This document shows positions 1 through 9,096 of a stretch of 64,000 bases of DNA, one piece after another. Source of the DNA: Eublepharis macularius (Eukaryota; Chordata; Lepidosauria; Squamata; Eublepharidae). The stretch covers positions 85,112,217 through 85,176,216 of the forward strand of contig NC_072799.1 in the NCBI RefSeq assembly GCF_028583425.1, given 5' to 3'. The number at the start of each line of letters is the position of its first letter. Position 1 is the stretch's first letter. Both the position numbers and the translations under genes were made by a program. Below the pieces are notes generated by a model. It searched no databases. It was given only the letters and a program-made list of their open reading frames with translations, and had not been told where the DNA came from.

Positions 1-824
1 GCCTATTTTGTTTGAAAATACCAAATGAAAACCAATGATTGCCAAGGAAAATATCAAGACTTTTTAGAAGAGAAAGGATACCGGCAAGCCATGAATAGAA
101 GGCTTATTCTTCAATATGAGGAGCGGAAGTCCTTTGAGATGAGAAGCCACATAGGATCCAAGTTTCAGCATAAAATCAGCAGGGCATTTCAGCAAAGAAA
201 TTTTTATTTTGGAGAGCACAGCATTGTTTCCGTAAGGTAATATCAGCAAATTAGAAGTATACTTTTACCCTGAATGCTGTTCTCTTCATAGGCCAATACA
301 AGCTTCTTTTTATCATTTAAACTGCTAGCTGGCTAAGCAATGGTTTCTTCTATGGTTATATCACTCAGTAATTGCGCTTTCTTGGATATCTTCACAGTTT
401 GTTATAACCCTAGTGTGTATGTGTATGCCTTTTTATACCTACACACAAATATACATTCACTCACAGGAATACATATGTGCACTCTCCTTCACCATGTCCA
501 CAAAAATAGAACAATCGTTGTTCCCATAATTATGCACCTTTGTTTTTCTTACTAAGGCAAAACCTTTGATGATGTGCCATTAGGACAATGTGTTTGTTTG
601 TGTGTGTGTTATACTTTGTTTCAAGACAAAATTGTCTTGTGTGCTCTAGAATAACGGACTTTCTACTTTTCATAGGCTACAGAATATCTGTATTCTTTTT
701 CTGTGCTTGATCTTTCTCTTTTATTTATTATTTATTAAGGAAATGTCTACACTACCTCTCTATACCATCTTGAGATGTTCATTCTTAAAGGAGTAAAAAC
801 ACTTTTAAAAGATATCACTAAAAC
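1..824. other. No recognised gene or repeat
   Basis: AT-rich sequence. The short open frames here have no recognisable domain, no convincing splice context and no family resemblance. I see nothing that can be supported. Confidence 0.5.
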
Positions 825-1050
825 ATGACCAATAAAAACAGCCAATAAAAAGCAAGCCAGAGTATAAAAGGGCTTAAAACTGGCAGTCTAAAATTGTGCT
901 GCTAAAACAGTCCACAGGTTGGGAGCTGACCATAAAACAGCTAAAAAAGGTGGAACCCCTTGGTTAAAAACCTGGGTAAAAAGAATTTTGTTTGGCCTGT
1001 CACCTTTAAGAGAGTAAGTAAATGCCAGCAATCCTCAAGGCATGTATGTA
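825..1050. repeat. Old LINE-like fragment
   Basis: A run of motifs of the type CCATAAAACAGC, AATAAAAACAGCCAATAAAA and AAAAACCTGGGTAAAAAG recurs in the same order at 50590-50900, so this is a dispersed repeat. The style resembles 3' regions of old LINEs (L2 or CR1-like). The family assignment is a guess. Confidence 0.35.
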
Positions 1051-1315
1051 TGAGCCAAATGGATATCCATTTGTTTTTGTTGTGTGGGCTACTATTAATT
1101 CTTATATTATATTATAAGTCCTATATGAAAAGTAAAATCTCTTTCCTTTGGTTGCATGCTGTACTCATTAATTTTTAAATTGAGATTACTTAAGTACATA
1201 CTCTAAATGGTTTGGGGAACTGGAAACTTCACAAGGAATTCTGGATCGGCTACTCCATAAATATTCATATTGAATGTTGTGGAGGACTTCTGTATTTGTG
1301 CTGCTGTCTCCATGG

Positions 1316-1690
1316 GAGAGCCAGTTTGGTGTTGTTGTTAAGAGCGGCAGGACTAATCTGGAGAACCGGGTTTGGTTCCCCACTCTTTCACCTGAAGCCT
1401 TGAGTCAGTCACAGCTCTCTCAGAGCTCTCTCAGCCCCACCCACCTCACAGGGTGATTGTTTTGGGGATAATAACATAACAACAACAACAACAACAACAT
1501 TTAATTTATATACTGCCCATGGCCACTTAACACCCACTCAGAGCGGTTTATGAAGTATGTTTTTCATATCCTCACAACAATCATCCTGTGAGGTGGGTGG
1601 GGCTGAGACAGCTTTGTAAACTGCTCTGAGTGGGCATTAAGTTGTCCTGAAGGACAGCATATCAATCAAATGTTGTCATGTTGTTGTTGA
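1316..1690. repeat. Sauria-type SINE interrupted by the tail of another copy
   Basis: A plus-strand tRNA-derived SINE head (GAGAGCCAGTTTGGTGTTG, then TCAGTCACAGCTCTCTCAGAG and CCCACCCACCTCACAGG) runs from 1316 to about 1478. A minus-strand SINE tail follows (AAC triplets, then TTTATATACTGCCC) to about 1610. The plus-strand tail resumes with GTAAACTGCTCTGAGTGGGC and ends near 1690. The tail resembles the Bov-B 3' end used by Sauria SINEs for mobilisation. The order suggests one SINE landing inside another. Confidence 0.7.
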
Positions 1691-2520
1691 TGGGATGGGG
1701 GGTCATAACACCTGTATTTCAATTTAAATATTTAGTGGAAAGGGATACATGGCAGGAAACAAGGGGGCAGGGTAATGTTAATTACTGTTAAGACGCAGAA
1801 GAAAAAGGAACTTTCTGATACATATATTGTCCCGTCAGTCTTTCCTAAATTCAAAAGCAGTACTGTGGTCCAAATGTATTAAATCTGATCATGTTTGAAC
1901 TCCCTGTCTTGTTAACATCTGTAACCATAATCTTAGAGCATCCTTTACTCTACTGCAATTTCAATCTATGCCCTTGGCAATATTGTCTGGTTGAAATTCT
2001 CGAATTTCTATAGCACAAACTCTGCATTGGTGGATCTCACGTATTATATTCTCTTCTGCTCTTTATATTCTGACCCTAGGTCTATGTTTTTGGCAGGAAT
2101 TTTATCTGGTTTAACCTCATGTACATTTCTGCTCTCTGACACTGATGTGTACTTTATGTACAGAGTTTCACTTTTTGCCATTGCTGCTATGAAGATAAGG
2201 TTTAACACAGCAAAGAAAGAGGATGCTACTTGAACTTGTAGTCAATCCATTGATTTCTGGCTTTAATTAACCTCTGCTTCAGTGGAACTCTCTCCGTGTA
2301 CCAGTAAATCTGTACTGTATATATAACTGCATTTTATTTAGTGGGGTCTTTGTATTCCTGTGATGGCTTAAAGCTATACAAAATAAATTGATTCATTTGT
2401 ATTATGGAGGGGAGCATGCACACACACTCCATCCCCTATGCATATAAAATATATGATGCAAGGGCTTCAAGCAGAAACAATCCCTATAGCATAACCCTGA
2501 TTTATGTGAATTTCTCCTAT
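1691..2520. other. No recognised gene or repeat
   Basis: Unique-looking AT-rich sequence. An 80-codon open frame near 1991 has no recognisable domain and is not called. Confidence 0.4.
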
Positions 2521-3880
2521 CATAGAATCATAGGATCATAGAATCATAGAGTTGGAAGGGGCCATACAGACCATCTAGTCCAACCCCCTGCCCACTGCAG
2601 GATCAGCCTAAAGCATCTCTGACAAAGATTTATCCAGCCTCTTCCTGAAAACTGCCAGTGAGGGGGAGCTCACCACCTCCCTAGGCAGCTGATTCCACTT
2701 TTGAACTACTCTGACTGTGAAAAAGTTTTTCCTAATATCCAGCCGGTACCTTTGTGCATGTACTTTAAGCCCATTGCTTCACGTCCTACCCGCCGCTGCC
2801 AACTGGAACAGCTCCTTGCCCTCCTCCAAATGACAGCCTTTCAAATATTTAAAGAGAGCAATCATGTCCCCCCTCAACCTCCTCTTCTCCAAACTAAACA
2901 TTCCCAAGGCCCTCAGCCTTTCCTCGTAGGGCTCAGTCTCCAGACCCCTGGTCATTCTTGTTGCTCTCCTCTGCACCCTCTCGATTTTGGCCTCATCCTT
3001 TTTGAAGTGAGGTCTCCAGAACTGCACACAATACTCCAGGTGGGGCCTGACCAAGGCAGTATAGAGAGGGGCTATGACCTCCTGCGATTTTGACGCTATG
3101 GCCCCTTTGATACAACCCAGGATTGAATTAGCCTTTTTTGCCACTGCATCACACTGACTGCTCATATTCAGTTTACAGTCCACTCTTACCCCAAGATCCC
3201 TTTCACATATACTACTGCCCAGAAGTGTATCCCCCATCCAGTATTTGTGCTTCCCATTTTTGTGGCCCAGATGTAATACTGTGCACTTGTCTTTGTTGAA
3301 TTGCATCCTATTCACAGTTGCCCACTTCTCCAGAGTATTCAGGTCTTGTTGAATTTTAATTCTATCTTCTTGGGCATTTGCTACCGCTCCCAATTTGGTA
3401 TCATCAGCAAATTTAATGAGCAGCCCTTCCAGTCCTTCATCCAGATCATTGATAAAAATATTGAAAAGTACCAGGCCCAAAACCGAGCCCTGCGGCACCC
3501 CACCGAACACCTCCCTCCAATCTGATGAAACGCCGCTGACCACCACTCTTTGAGTGCGGTCCTCTAACCAGTTCCCTATCCACCGAACTGTCCTATAGTC
3601 CACTCCACAGTCTTCCCGTTTGCCCATCAGAATGTCATGGGGGACCTTATCGAAAGCTTTACTGAAATCCAGATAAATCACATCAACAGAGTTTCCCCGA
3701 TCCAGCAAGCTGGTCACTCTATCAAAGAAGGAAACCAGATTGGTCTGGCAGGATCTGTTAGGAACAAAACCATGCTGACTTCCCTGGATCACTGATCGGT
3801 CCTTCAGATGCTTACAGATTGATCCTATGGGAGTGGGTGGGGAAGAACAAAGACCATGGGGCACATGTGCATATTGCCAT
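2521..3880 (-). mobile_element. CR1 LINE, 5'-truncated copy 1
   Basis: The left end holds the diagnostic CR1 3' terminus, repeated ATTCTATG on the minus strand, followed by the highly conserved amniote CR1 3' sequence. The body encodes the C-terminal half of ORF2. The copy abuts a second CR1 of the same strand at about 3880, tail to head. CR1 is a target-primed non-LTR retrotransposon, usually 5'-truncated, as seen here. Confidence 0.92.
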
Positions 3881-3888
3881 AGAATCAT
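2779..3888 (-). pseudogene. CR1 ORF2 reverse transcriptase fragment
   Basis: An open frame of 369 codons carries the reverse transcriptase domain of CR1 ORF2p. RT motif A (DFSKAFD) is near residues 74-80, the GVPQGSVLG motif B near 130-138, and the catalytic FADD of motif C at about 160-163. The apurinic endonuclease and the N-terminal part are missing because the copy is 5'-truncated. The frame ends early: where the neighbouring copy at 3957 has a CGA codon after a Gly-Arg-Thr triplet, this copy has TGA. That is the usual outcome of CpG decay. It is therefore a dead relic, not a host gene. Confidence 0.9.
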
Positions 3889-4858
3889 AGAATCATAGAG
3901 TTGGAAGGGGCCATACAGACCATCTAGTCCAACCCCCTGCCCTGTGCAGGATCAGCCTAAAGCATCTCTGACAAGTATTCATCCAGCCTCTTCTTGAAAA
4001 CTGCCAGTGAGGGGGAGCTCACCACCTCCCTAGGCAGCTGATTCCACTTTTGAACTACTCTGACGGTGAAAAAGTTTTTCCTAATATCCAGTCGGTACCT
4101 TTGTGCATGTAGTTTTAGCCCATTGCTTCGCGTCCTACCCTCTGCTGCCAACTGGAACAGCTCCCTGCCCTCCTCCAAATGACAGCCTTTCAAATATTTA
4201 AAGAGAGCAATCATGTCCCCCCTCAACCTCTTCTTCTCCAAACTAAACATTCCCAAGGCCCTCAGCCTTTCCTCGTAGGGCTCAGTCTCCAGACCCCTGA
4301 TCATCCTCGTCGCTCTCCTCTGCACCCTCTCGATTTTGTCCACATCCTTTTTGAAGTGAGGCCTCCAGAACTGCACACAATACTCCAGGTGTGGCCTGAC
4401 CAAGGCTGTATAGAGAGGGGCTATGACCTTCTGTGATTTCAATGCTATGGCCCCTTTGATACAACCCAGGATTGAATTAGCCTTTTTTGCCACCGCATCA
4501 CACTGACTGCTCATATTCAGTTTACAGTCCACTCTTACCCTAAGATCCCTTTCACATATACTACTGCCCAGAAGTGTATCCCCCATCCAGTATTTGTGCT
4601 TCTCATTTTTGTGGCCCAGATGTAATACTGTGCACTTGTCTTTGTTGAATTGCATCCTATTCACAGCTGCCCACTTCTCCAGAGTATTCAGGTCTTGTTG
4701 AATTTCAATTCTATCTTCTTGGGTGTTTGCTACCCCTCCCAATTTGGTATCATCAGCAAATTTAATGAGCAGCCCTTCCAGTCCTTCATCCAGATCATTG
4801 ATAAAAATATTGAAAAGTACCGGGCCCAAAACCGAGCCCTGTGGCACCCCACTGGACA
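3881..4858 (-). mobile_element. CR1 LINE, 5'-truncated copy 2
   Basis: This copy has the same ATTCTATG-type 3' tail and the same body as the copy to its left, to which it is very similar. CR1 homology stops at about 4858, just upstream of the GVPQGSVLG codons. From there the sequence changes to unrelated material that lacks CR1 features. Confidence 0.9.
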
Positions 4859-4860
4859 CT
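3957..4860 (-). pseudogene. CR1 ORF2 C-terminal fragment
   Basis: This open frame keeps RT motifs B (GVPQGSVLG) and C (FADD) and the natural ORF2 C-terminus, whose last residues read YLSEML before the stop. The open frame runs on to about 5030, but codons beyond roughly 4860 come from non-CR1 sequence, so that extension is accidental. Motif A and the endonuclease are absent. It is a truncated relic. Confidence 0.85.
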
Positions 4861-5110
4861 GGACGCCATATGCATGTCCGATCCGATCCAAGCCATGCAG
4901 TCGCGTCCGACCCTCGGCTACTCCGGAGATCGTCCCCCTCCAGGCCTTTCTGTCCTATAGCGTGTCGAGGGAGATCCGCAGAGTCTCGCAGAGAAGTTTT
5001 TACAGGGTAGTTCACCATTGCTTTCCCCAACCCAACACACTTAGCTGTACGACAGCCACGAATGGTAAGTCATACGTTGCCACCCCCTTGGCACTTTGAT
5101 CCGGTGTGGG
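4861..5110 (-). repeat. SINE-like fragment joined to the CR1 5' end
   Basis: On the minus strand the segment contains GGGAAAGCAATGGTGAACTACCC and CTGCGAGACTCTGCGGATC blocks. These resemble the conserved body of several vertebrate SINEs (GGGAAGGCAATGGYAAACCACCCYGTAAAAA). I infer a SINE-related or chimeric fragment. No terminal structure is clear. Confidence 0.35.
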
Positions 5111-5159
5111 ATAAGGGGGCCATATGCATGTAGCCCTCACATAACCATATGTGTGTAAT

Positions 5160-5951
5160 TAGGATTGCCATCCTCCAGGTTAAGTCTGGAGATCTCCTGG
5201 AATTACAATTGTTCTCCAGACTTCAGAGATCAGTTCCCTTAGAGAAAATGGCTGTTTTGGAGGGTGGACTCTATGTAGGGTTGCAAGTCCCCTGCCAGGG
5301 GCAGGAGATCCTCTGCTCTACCCTCCATCCTCTGCCCCTGCTTATCTGGTTAGCAGGGGGGATGTGTCTCCTGGGGTTTGCTCCCAGGTGGTGCGGTGCA
5401 CTCTTGGGCAGCACAGTGCACTCCTGCATGCTGCAATGGCCCAACCCAGACCCAAATCGGCCTGAATTTGGCCACTGCAGAGCACAGCATTGCTCCCGTG
5501 CTCCCCAGCAGCCTTATCCAAGCCAAATTTTGCCCAGTTCAGCCCAGATTGGGTCGCTATGAAGCATAGTAGTGCTCCCATGCTCTGCAGCTGCTTGAGT
5601 CAGGCTGAATCAGCCCAATCCAGGTCTGATTCAGCCCAGATCAGGTCCAAATTGACCTGATTTGGGCCCCTGTGAAGCATGAGAGCACACCCAGGGTGGC
5701 CCGTGGCCCACACGATGATGTCACTTCCCAGAAATGATGTCATTGCACAGGCCAGGATCACGCACTCATGTTTTGCGCATGTGGCCAGAGAAGACAAGGT
5801 AGGGGCCAGGTATCCCACCTCCCGCCAGAGGATAGGGGGACCTGGCAGTACTAATTCTATGGCATTATATCGCTCCCCAAACCTTGCCCTTCCTAGGCTC
5901 CACCTCCCCCCAAATCTCCAGGAATTTCCCAGCCCAGAGATGCCAATCCTC
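5160..5951. mobile_element. hAT-type non-autonomous element A, split by element B
   Basis: The ends are imperfect inverted repeats (TAGGATTGCCATCC and GATGCCAATCCTC). Identical 8-bp direct repeats, TGTGTAAT, flank the element at 5152-5159 and 5952-5959, the target duplication expected of hAT transposons. The left half runs to 5275 and the right half resumes at about 5862 with CATTATATCGCTCCCCAAAC. The two halves are typical of a widespread reptilian element with CTCCACC and AAATCTCCAGGAATTTCCC blocks. There is no transposase ORF. Confidence 0.75.
5276..5853. mobile_element. hAT-type non-autonomous element B nested in element A
   Basis: This starts with TAGGGTTGCAAGTCCCC and ends with GGGGGACCTGGCAGTACTA, imperfect inverted termini shared with copies at 26002-26259, 45060-45456 and about 49500-49928. 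Flanking 8-mers ACTCTATG (5268-5275) and ATTCTATG (5854-5861) match at seven of eight positions, so it inserted into element A by an 8-bp-duplicating mechanism. The interior carries a TGATGTCACTTCC-type inverted motif. Confidence 0.7.
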
Positions 5952-5972
5952 TGTGTAATGGAAGGAACATGG

Positions 5973-6165
5973 CTCAATGGTAGAAGATGTGTTTTGCATG
6001 CGGAAGGTTCAGTCCCTTGTATTTCCTGTTAAGGGGATCCAATAATGTGAAAGAGCACTCTGTTAGGCCCTGGAAAACTGCATTCAGAACAGACAGTGTT
6101 GATCTTGAAAGGACAGTAGACTGACTGAGAATCAGGTGGCTTTGTGTGTTCCTGTGAGGGGAGAA
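5973..6165 (+). repeat. tRNA-derived SINE
   Basis: A box-A-like start (GGCTCAATGGTAGAAGATGTG) is followed by a box-B-like GGTTCAGTCCC and a tail ending in GGCTTTGTGTGTTC. This is the structure of a tRNA-promoted SINE. A minus-strand relative lies at 21040-21597. Confidence 0.65.
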
Positions 6166-6456
6166 TGTGCTTGCTCTTTAATCCTGTGAACAGGATTGGC
6201 TTGAACAGGAAATTTCCCTACAAACGTATTCCTTGCTTGAGAAGCAGAAAGTGTAATTGAAGCAAAACAAGTGACGGTTACCATGACGATTTGTGGCATC
6301 AAATGTACTTGTTTGGTACAAACATATTTATTAGATTTGCTTTTGTGTTAGAAATGTATCGATATTATGAAATATTAGGCATATTGTAATAATACTTGGG
6401 CAAAATGGTTCTCTGCAAAGCAGATCGGAGGCCCCAGCCAGAGCAAATAAGGCATT
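6166..6456. other. No recognised feature
   Basis: AT-rich sequence directly left of the Ngaro element. Nothing recognisable. Confidence 0.4.
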
Positions 6457-6778
6457 TTGTCACCTAGGGGCTATGTCGGTCTGCGTTACGGCTAAATGAT
6501 CACACCAGACACTTGTGTGGGTTAGAAATGGCCACAACTTTATTGATTACAGCTATATGGAGCATTGGCCTGGCATCTGGGTTGGATCCCCGTTGGCATC
6601 GTAGGCCTTCCTGCCGACCGATGCATCCCCCGCCAGCCTCCCGCTGGCCCATCGGCTCATTCTGCTCCGTCGCCGGCTCCGCCTGGCGACCCTTGCTTCC
6701 AGCTCCGTCGGGGTGAGCAGTCCCGCAGGCCAGCTCACCCTGATGGGATCCGGCCCAATGCCTCGAAAACCGCCAACC
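6457..6778 (-). repeat. Ngaro terminal repeat B, outermost copy (B3)
   Basis: It shares over 95% of positions by eye with B2 (6988-7309) and B1 (7519-7836). On the element strand it contains AATAAAG just before the end, a likely polyadenylation signal. It differs from B1 at about two positions (T instead of C in GTGTGGG and in GGGTTGG). Confidence 0.85.
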
Positions 6779-6987
6779 CATAAAGTTGTGACAGAGCCCC
6801 CTCGAAACGCTCTCAGTCTGCGGAGGGTGGGAGGGTGCTAGTTGATCCGGCAGATGCTCGAACAGTAATGGCGCTGACCATGCGGCTGGACCCTCATGGG
6901 ATGGATGCTCCGCCTCCGCTCCGGTCCCGCCTCCACGCCGTCCGGCCCCAGGTGCCAACCCTGCTTGCAGGTGAGTCTGCCGCTTTC
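6779..6987 (-). repeat. Ngaro terminal repeat A, outermost internal copy (A3)
   Basis: The stretch from about 6838 to 6987 is identical to the single 5' copy A1 at 14451-14605, including the boundary CCGCTTTCTTT. The other internal copy, A2, differs at many sites, so A1 was copied from this unit. Confidence 0.85.
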
Positions 6988-7309
6988 TTTGTCACCTAGG
7001 GGCTATGTCGGTCTGCGTTACGGCTAAATGATCACACCAGACACTTGCGTGGGTTAGAAATGGCCACAACTTTATTGATTACAGCTATATGGAGCATTGG
7101 CCTGGCATCTGGGCTGGATCCCCGTTGGCATCGTAGGCCTTCTTGCTGACCGATGCATCCCCCGCCAGCCTCCCGCTGGCCCGTCGGCTCATTCTGCTCC
7201 GTCGCCGGCTCCACCTGGCGACCCTTGCTTCCAGCTCCGTCGGGGTGAGCAGTCCCGCAGGCCAGCTCACCCTGATGGGATCCGGCCCAATGCCTCAAAA
7301 ACCGCCAAC
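6988..7309 (-). repeat. Ngaro terminal repeat B, middle copy (B2)
   Basis: Second tandem B unit, 531 bp from the start of B3. It has several private differences, for example CTTCTTGCTGACC where B1 and B3 read CTTCCTGCCGACC. Confidence 0.85.
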
Positions 7310-7518
7310 CCATAAAGTTGTGATAGAGCCCCCTCAATAGCTCTAAATCTGCGGAGGGTGGGAGGGTGCTTGTTGCTCCGGCAGATGCTCGAACAGCAAT
7401 GGCGCTGACCATGCGGCTGGACCCTCAAAGGATGGGCACTCCGCCTCCGCTCTGGTCCCGCCTCCACTCCGTCCGGCCCCAGGTGCCAACCTAGCTTGCA
7501 GGTGAGTCTGCCGCTTTC
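7310..7518 (-). repeat. Ngaro terminal repeat A, diverged copy (A2)
   Basis: It aligns to A3 along its whole length but carries many substitutions (CAATAGCTCTAAATC against CGAAACGCTCTCAGTC, and CAAAGGATGGGC against CATGGGATGGAT). Together with B2 it is one extra repeat unit beyond the usual B1-A2-B2 arrangement. Confidence 0.85.
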
Positions 7519-7836
7519 TTTGTCACCTAGGGGCTATGTCGGTCTGCGTTACGGCTAAATGATCACACCAGACACTTGCGTGGGTTAGAAATGGCCACAA
7601 CTTTATTGATTACAGCTATATGGAGCATTGGCCTGGCATCTGGGCTGGATCCCCGTTGGCATCGTAGGCCTTCCTGCCGACCGATGCATCCCCCGCCAGC
7701 CTCCCGCTGGCCCATCGGCTCATTCTGCTCCGTCGCCGGCTCCGCCTGGCGACCCTTGCTTCCAGCTCCGTCGGGGTGAGCAGTCCCGCAGGCCAGCTCA
7801 CCCTGATGGGATCCGGCCCAATGCCTCGAAAACCGC
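7519..7836 (-). repeat. Ngaro terminal repeat B, inner copy (B1)
   Basis: It starts with the same TTTGTCACCTAGGGGC as B2 and B3, and repeat identity ends at about 7836 where the unique 3' body of the element begins. The 531-bp spacing (6457, 6988, 7519) is exact within a base. Confidence 0.88.
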
Positions 7837-8172
7837 CACTGGAGGCTGGCCGAAGGCCCGCCTCCCGCCAACGCTCCAGCTGCTGTAACCACAAAGGTGG
7901 AGCCACCCCCAATCCCCGAGGGGGGCCCCGACTTAGATGCCCAGAGGGAGGCGAAAAACCCCAAGTGGCCTCGGCCAATCTGGCCCCTTGCGGGAAAAAA
8001 TTCCTCCCCGGCCCCCGAAGGCGACCGGCCAAGTGGCCCTGGGGATCTCCGCCGGGGCCCTCCGGGGGGCCCACTCTCACCCCCCCGCCTGAGCTGCTCT
8101 CGCTGTTCCTCCAGTCATTCAGCTCCGTGATGCCTCTCTCCGGTCGGGGTGGGTGCTGCGCCTGTAACTGAA
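7837..8172 (-). other. Ngaro 3' untranslated segment
   Basis: GC-rich spacer between the recombinase stop codon and repeat B1. Open frames here are compositional. No domain is seen. Confidence 0.6.
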
Positions 8173-9096
8173 TCACACAAGGTTAGTACGATCTTTCCTG
8201 ACATAGCCCAAATAGGCTCTGGAAGTCCACCTGCCCACACGCTTTATCCTTTCAGCGGACAGGCCCACTTCTGCTGCTGTGGTGGCTGCTCCGATGCGAA
8301 ACGAGTGGGACCCGTATGCCTCTGGTGGGAAGCCTGCCGCCTGCAGGCTGGTCCGCATGACTGCTGTGAACTGGTACCTGGTAAGTGGCCTGCCGTCAGC
8401 ATGCACTAGGAGCTGACCCGGGGTGGCCGGGCGCCTGTCCAGGTATGCCCTGACCGCCTGCACTGGGCACGGGGCCCCCCGCCCCACGGCGTGGAGCTGC
8501 ACGATCGCTCCACGTCCCAGCTGATCGGTCTTGGACTGCCGGACCCTGATCTTAAGTGTGCCCCCCTTGATTGATACGTCTACTCGCGCCAAGGCCCTGT
8601 TGGACTGATCCCTGGAAGAGGCCGCCGCCAGCTCGCTGACGCGAAAGGCCCCATAGAACGCTAGGCTGAAGGCTGCCTCGAACAACGTGGCTTCGAAGGG
8701 TGAGTGGCATACCCCTTTCAGGTGTTGCAACAGGCCCTGCAGGACTCCCGCTGTGATGGGACGCCGGGTGTCCCTGCGGGGCGGCCCCCGTCGGGCCCAA
8801 CCCGCCACGGCCCTCCGAGCCAGAAAGCTACCTGTCGGGTCTGCCCTCCCAGACGCCTTGCAAAAGAATGAAATGACTGCCACGTGCATCTTGATGGTCT
8901 TGGGTGCGTACCCCGCTTCGTCCATCCGAGCCAGGTATTCCAACAGGGCCTCCTCCGGCACGTCGCGTCCTGGCTGGCCTAGCCTCTCTGAGAGGAACGT
9001 TGTAAATGCTGCGACTGCGGTCCCATAGGCCCGCCTAGTCGTAGGCGCCAAAGACTCAAGAACTCCCTGTACTATCCGGTGCTCCCAAGCTCCCAC
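8173..9096 (-). CDS. Ngaro tyrosine recombinase
   Basis: A 307-residue intact frame. This enzyme would join the circular DNA copy of the retrotransposon to the genome, replacing a DDE integrase. The N-terminal SAM-like helical region covers roughly residues 10-100 (TTRRAYGTAVAAF, then YAPKTIKMHVAVISFF). The catalytic domain shows the first Arg at about R152 (YGAFRVSEL), a Lys in VRQSKTDQ near 189, the HxxR box HSFR at 264-267, and the nucleophile Tyr in AYLGYVR near 298, so the R-K-H-R-Y set is complete. It overlaps the RT ORF by 25 bp in a different frame, so it is probably expressed by reinitiation or frameshifting from the same RNA. Length is normal for DIRS/Ngaro recombinases. It looks catalytically intact. 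Confidence 0.93.
   Translation of the reverse strand: MGAWEHRIVQGVLESLAPTTRRAYGTAVAAFTTFLSERLGQPGRDVPEEALLEYLARMDEAGYAPKTIKMHVAVISFFCKASGRADPTGSFLARRAVAGWARRGPPRRDTRRPITAGVLQGLLQHLKGVCHSPFEATLFEAAFSLAFYGAFRVSELAAASSRDQSNRALARVDVSIKGGTLKIRVRQSKTDQLGRGAIVQLHAVGRGAPCPVQAVRAYLDRRPATPGQLLVHADGRPLTRYQFTAVMRTSLQAAGFPPEAYGSHSFRIGAATTAAEVGLSAERIKRVGRWTSRAYLGYVRKDRTNLV

Noticed and set aside
4650-5099. Plus-strand open frame of 149 codons.
   Set aside because: It is antisense to CR1 ORF2 and the adjoining repeat. Similar antisense frames occur in the other CR1 copies.
6457-7836. Regular 531-bp repeats as a CRISPR-like or satellite array.
   Set aside because: Unit size, A/B substructure and the matching 5' copy at 14451 identify them as split direct repeats of a retrotransposon.
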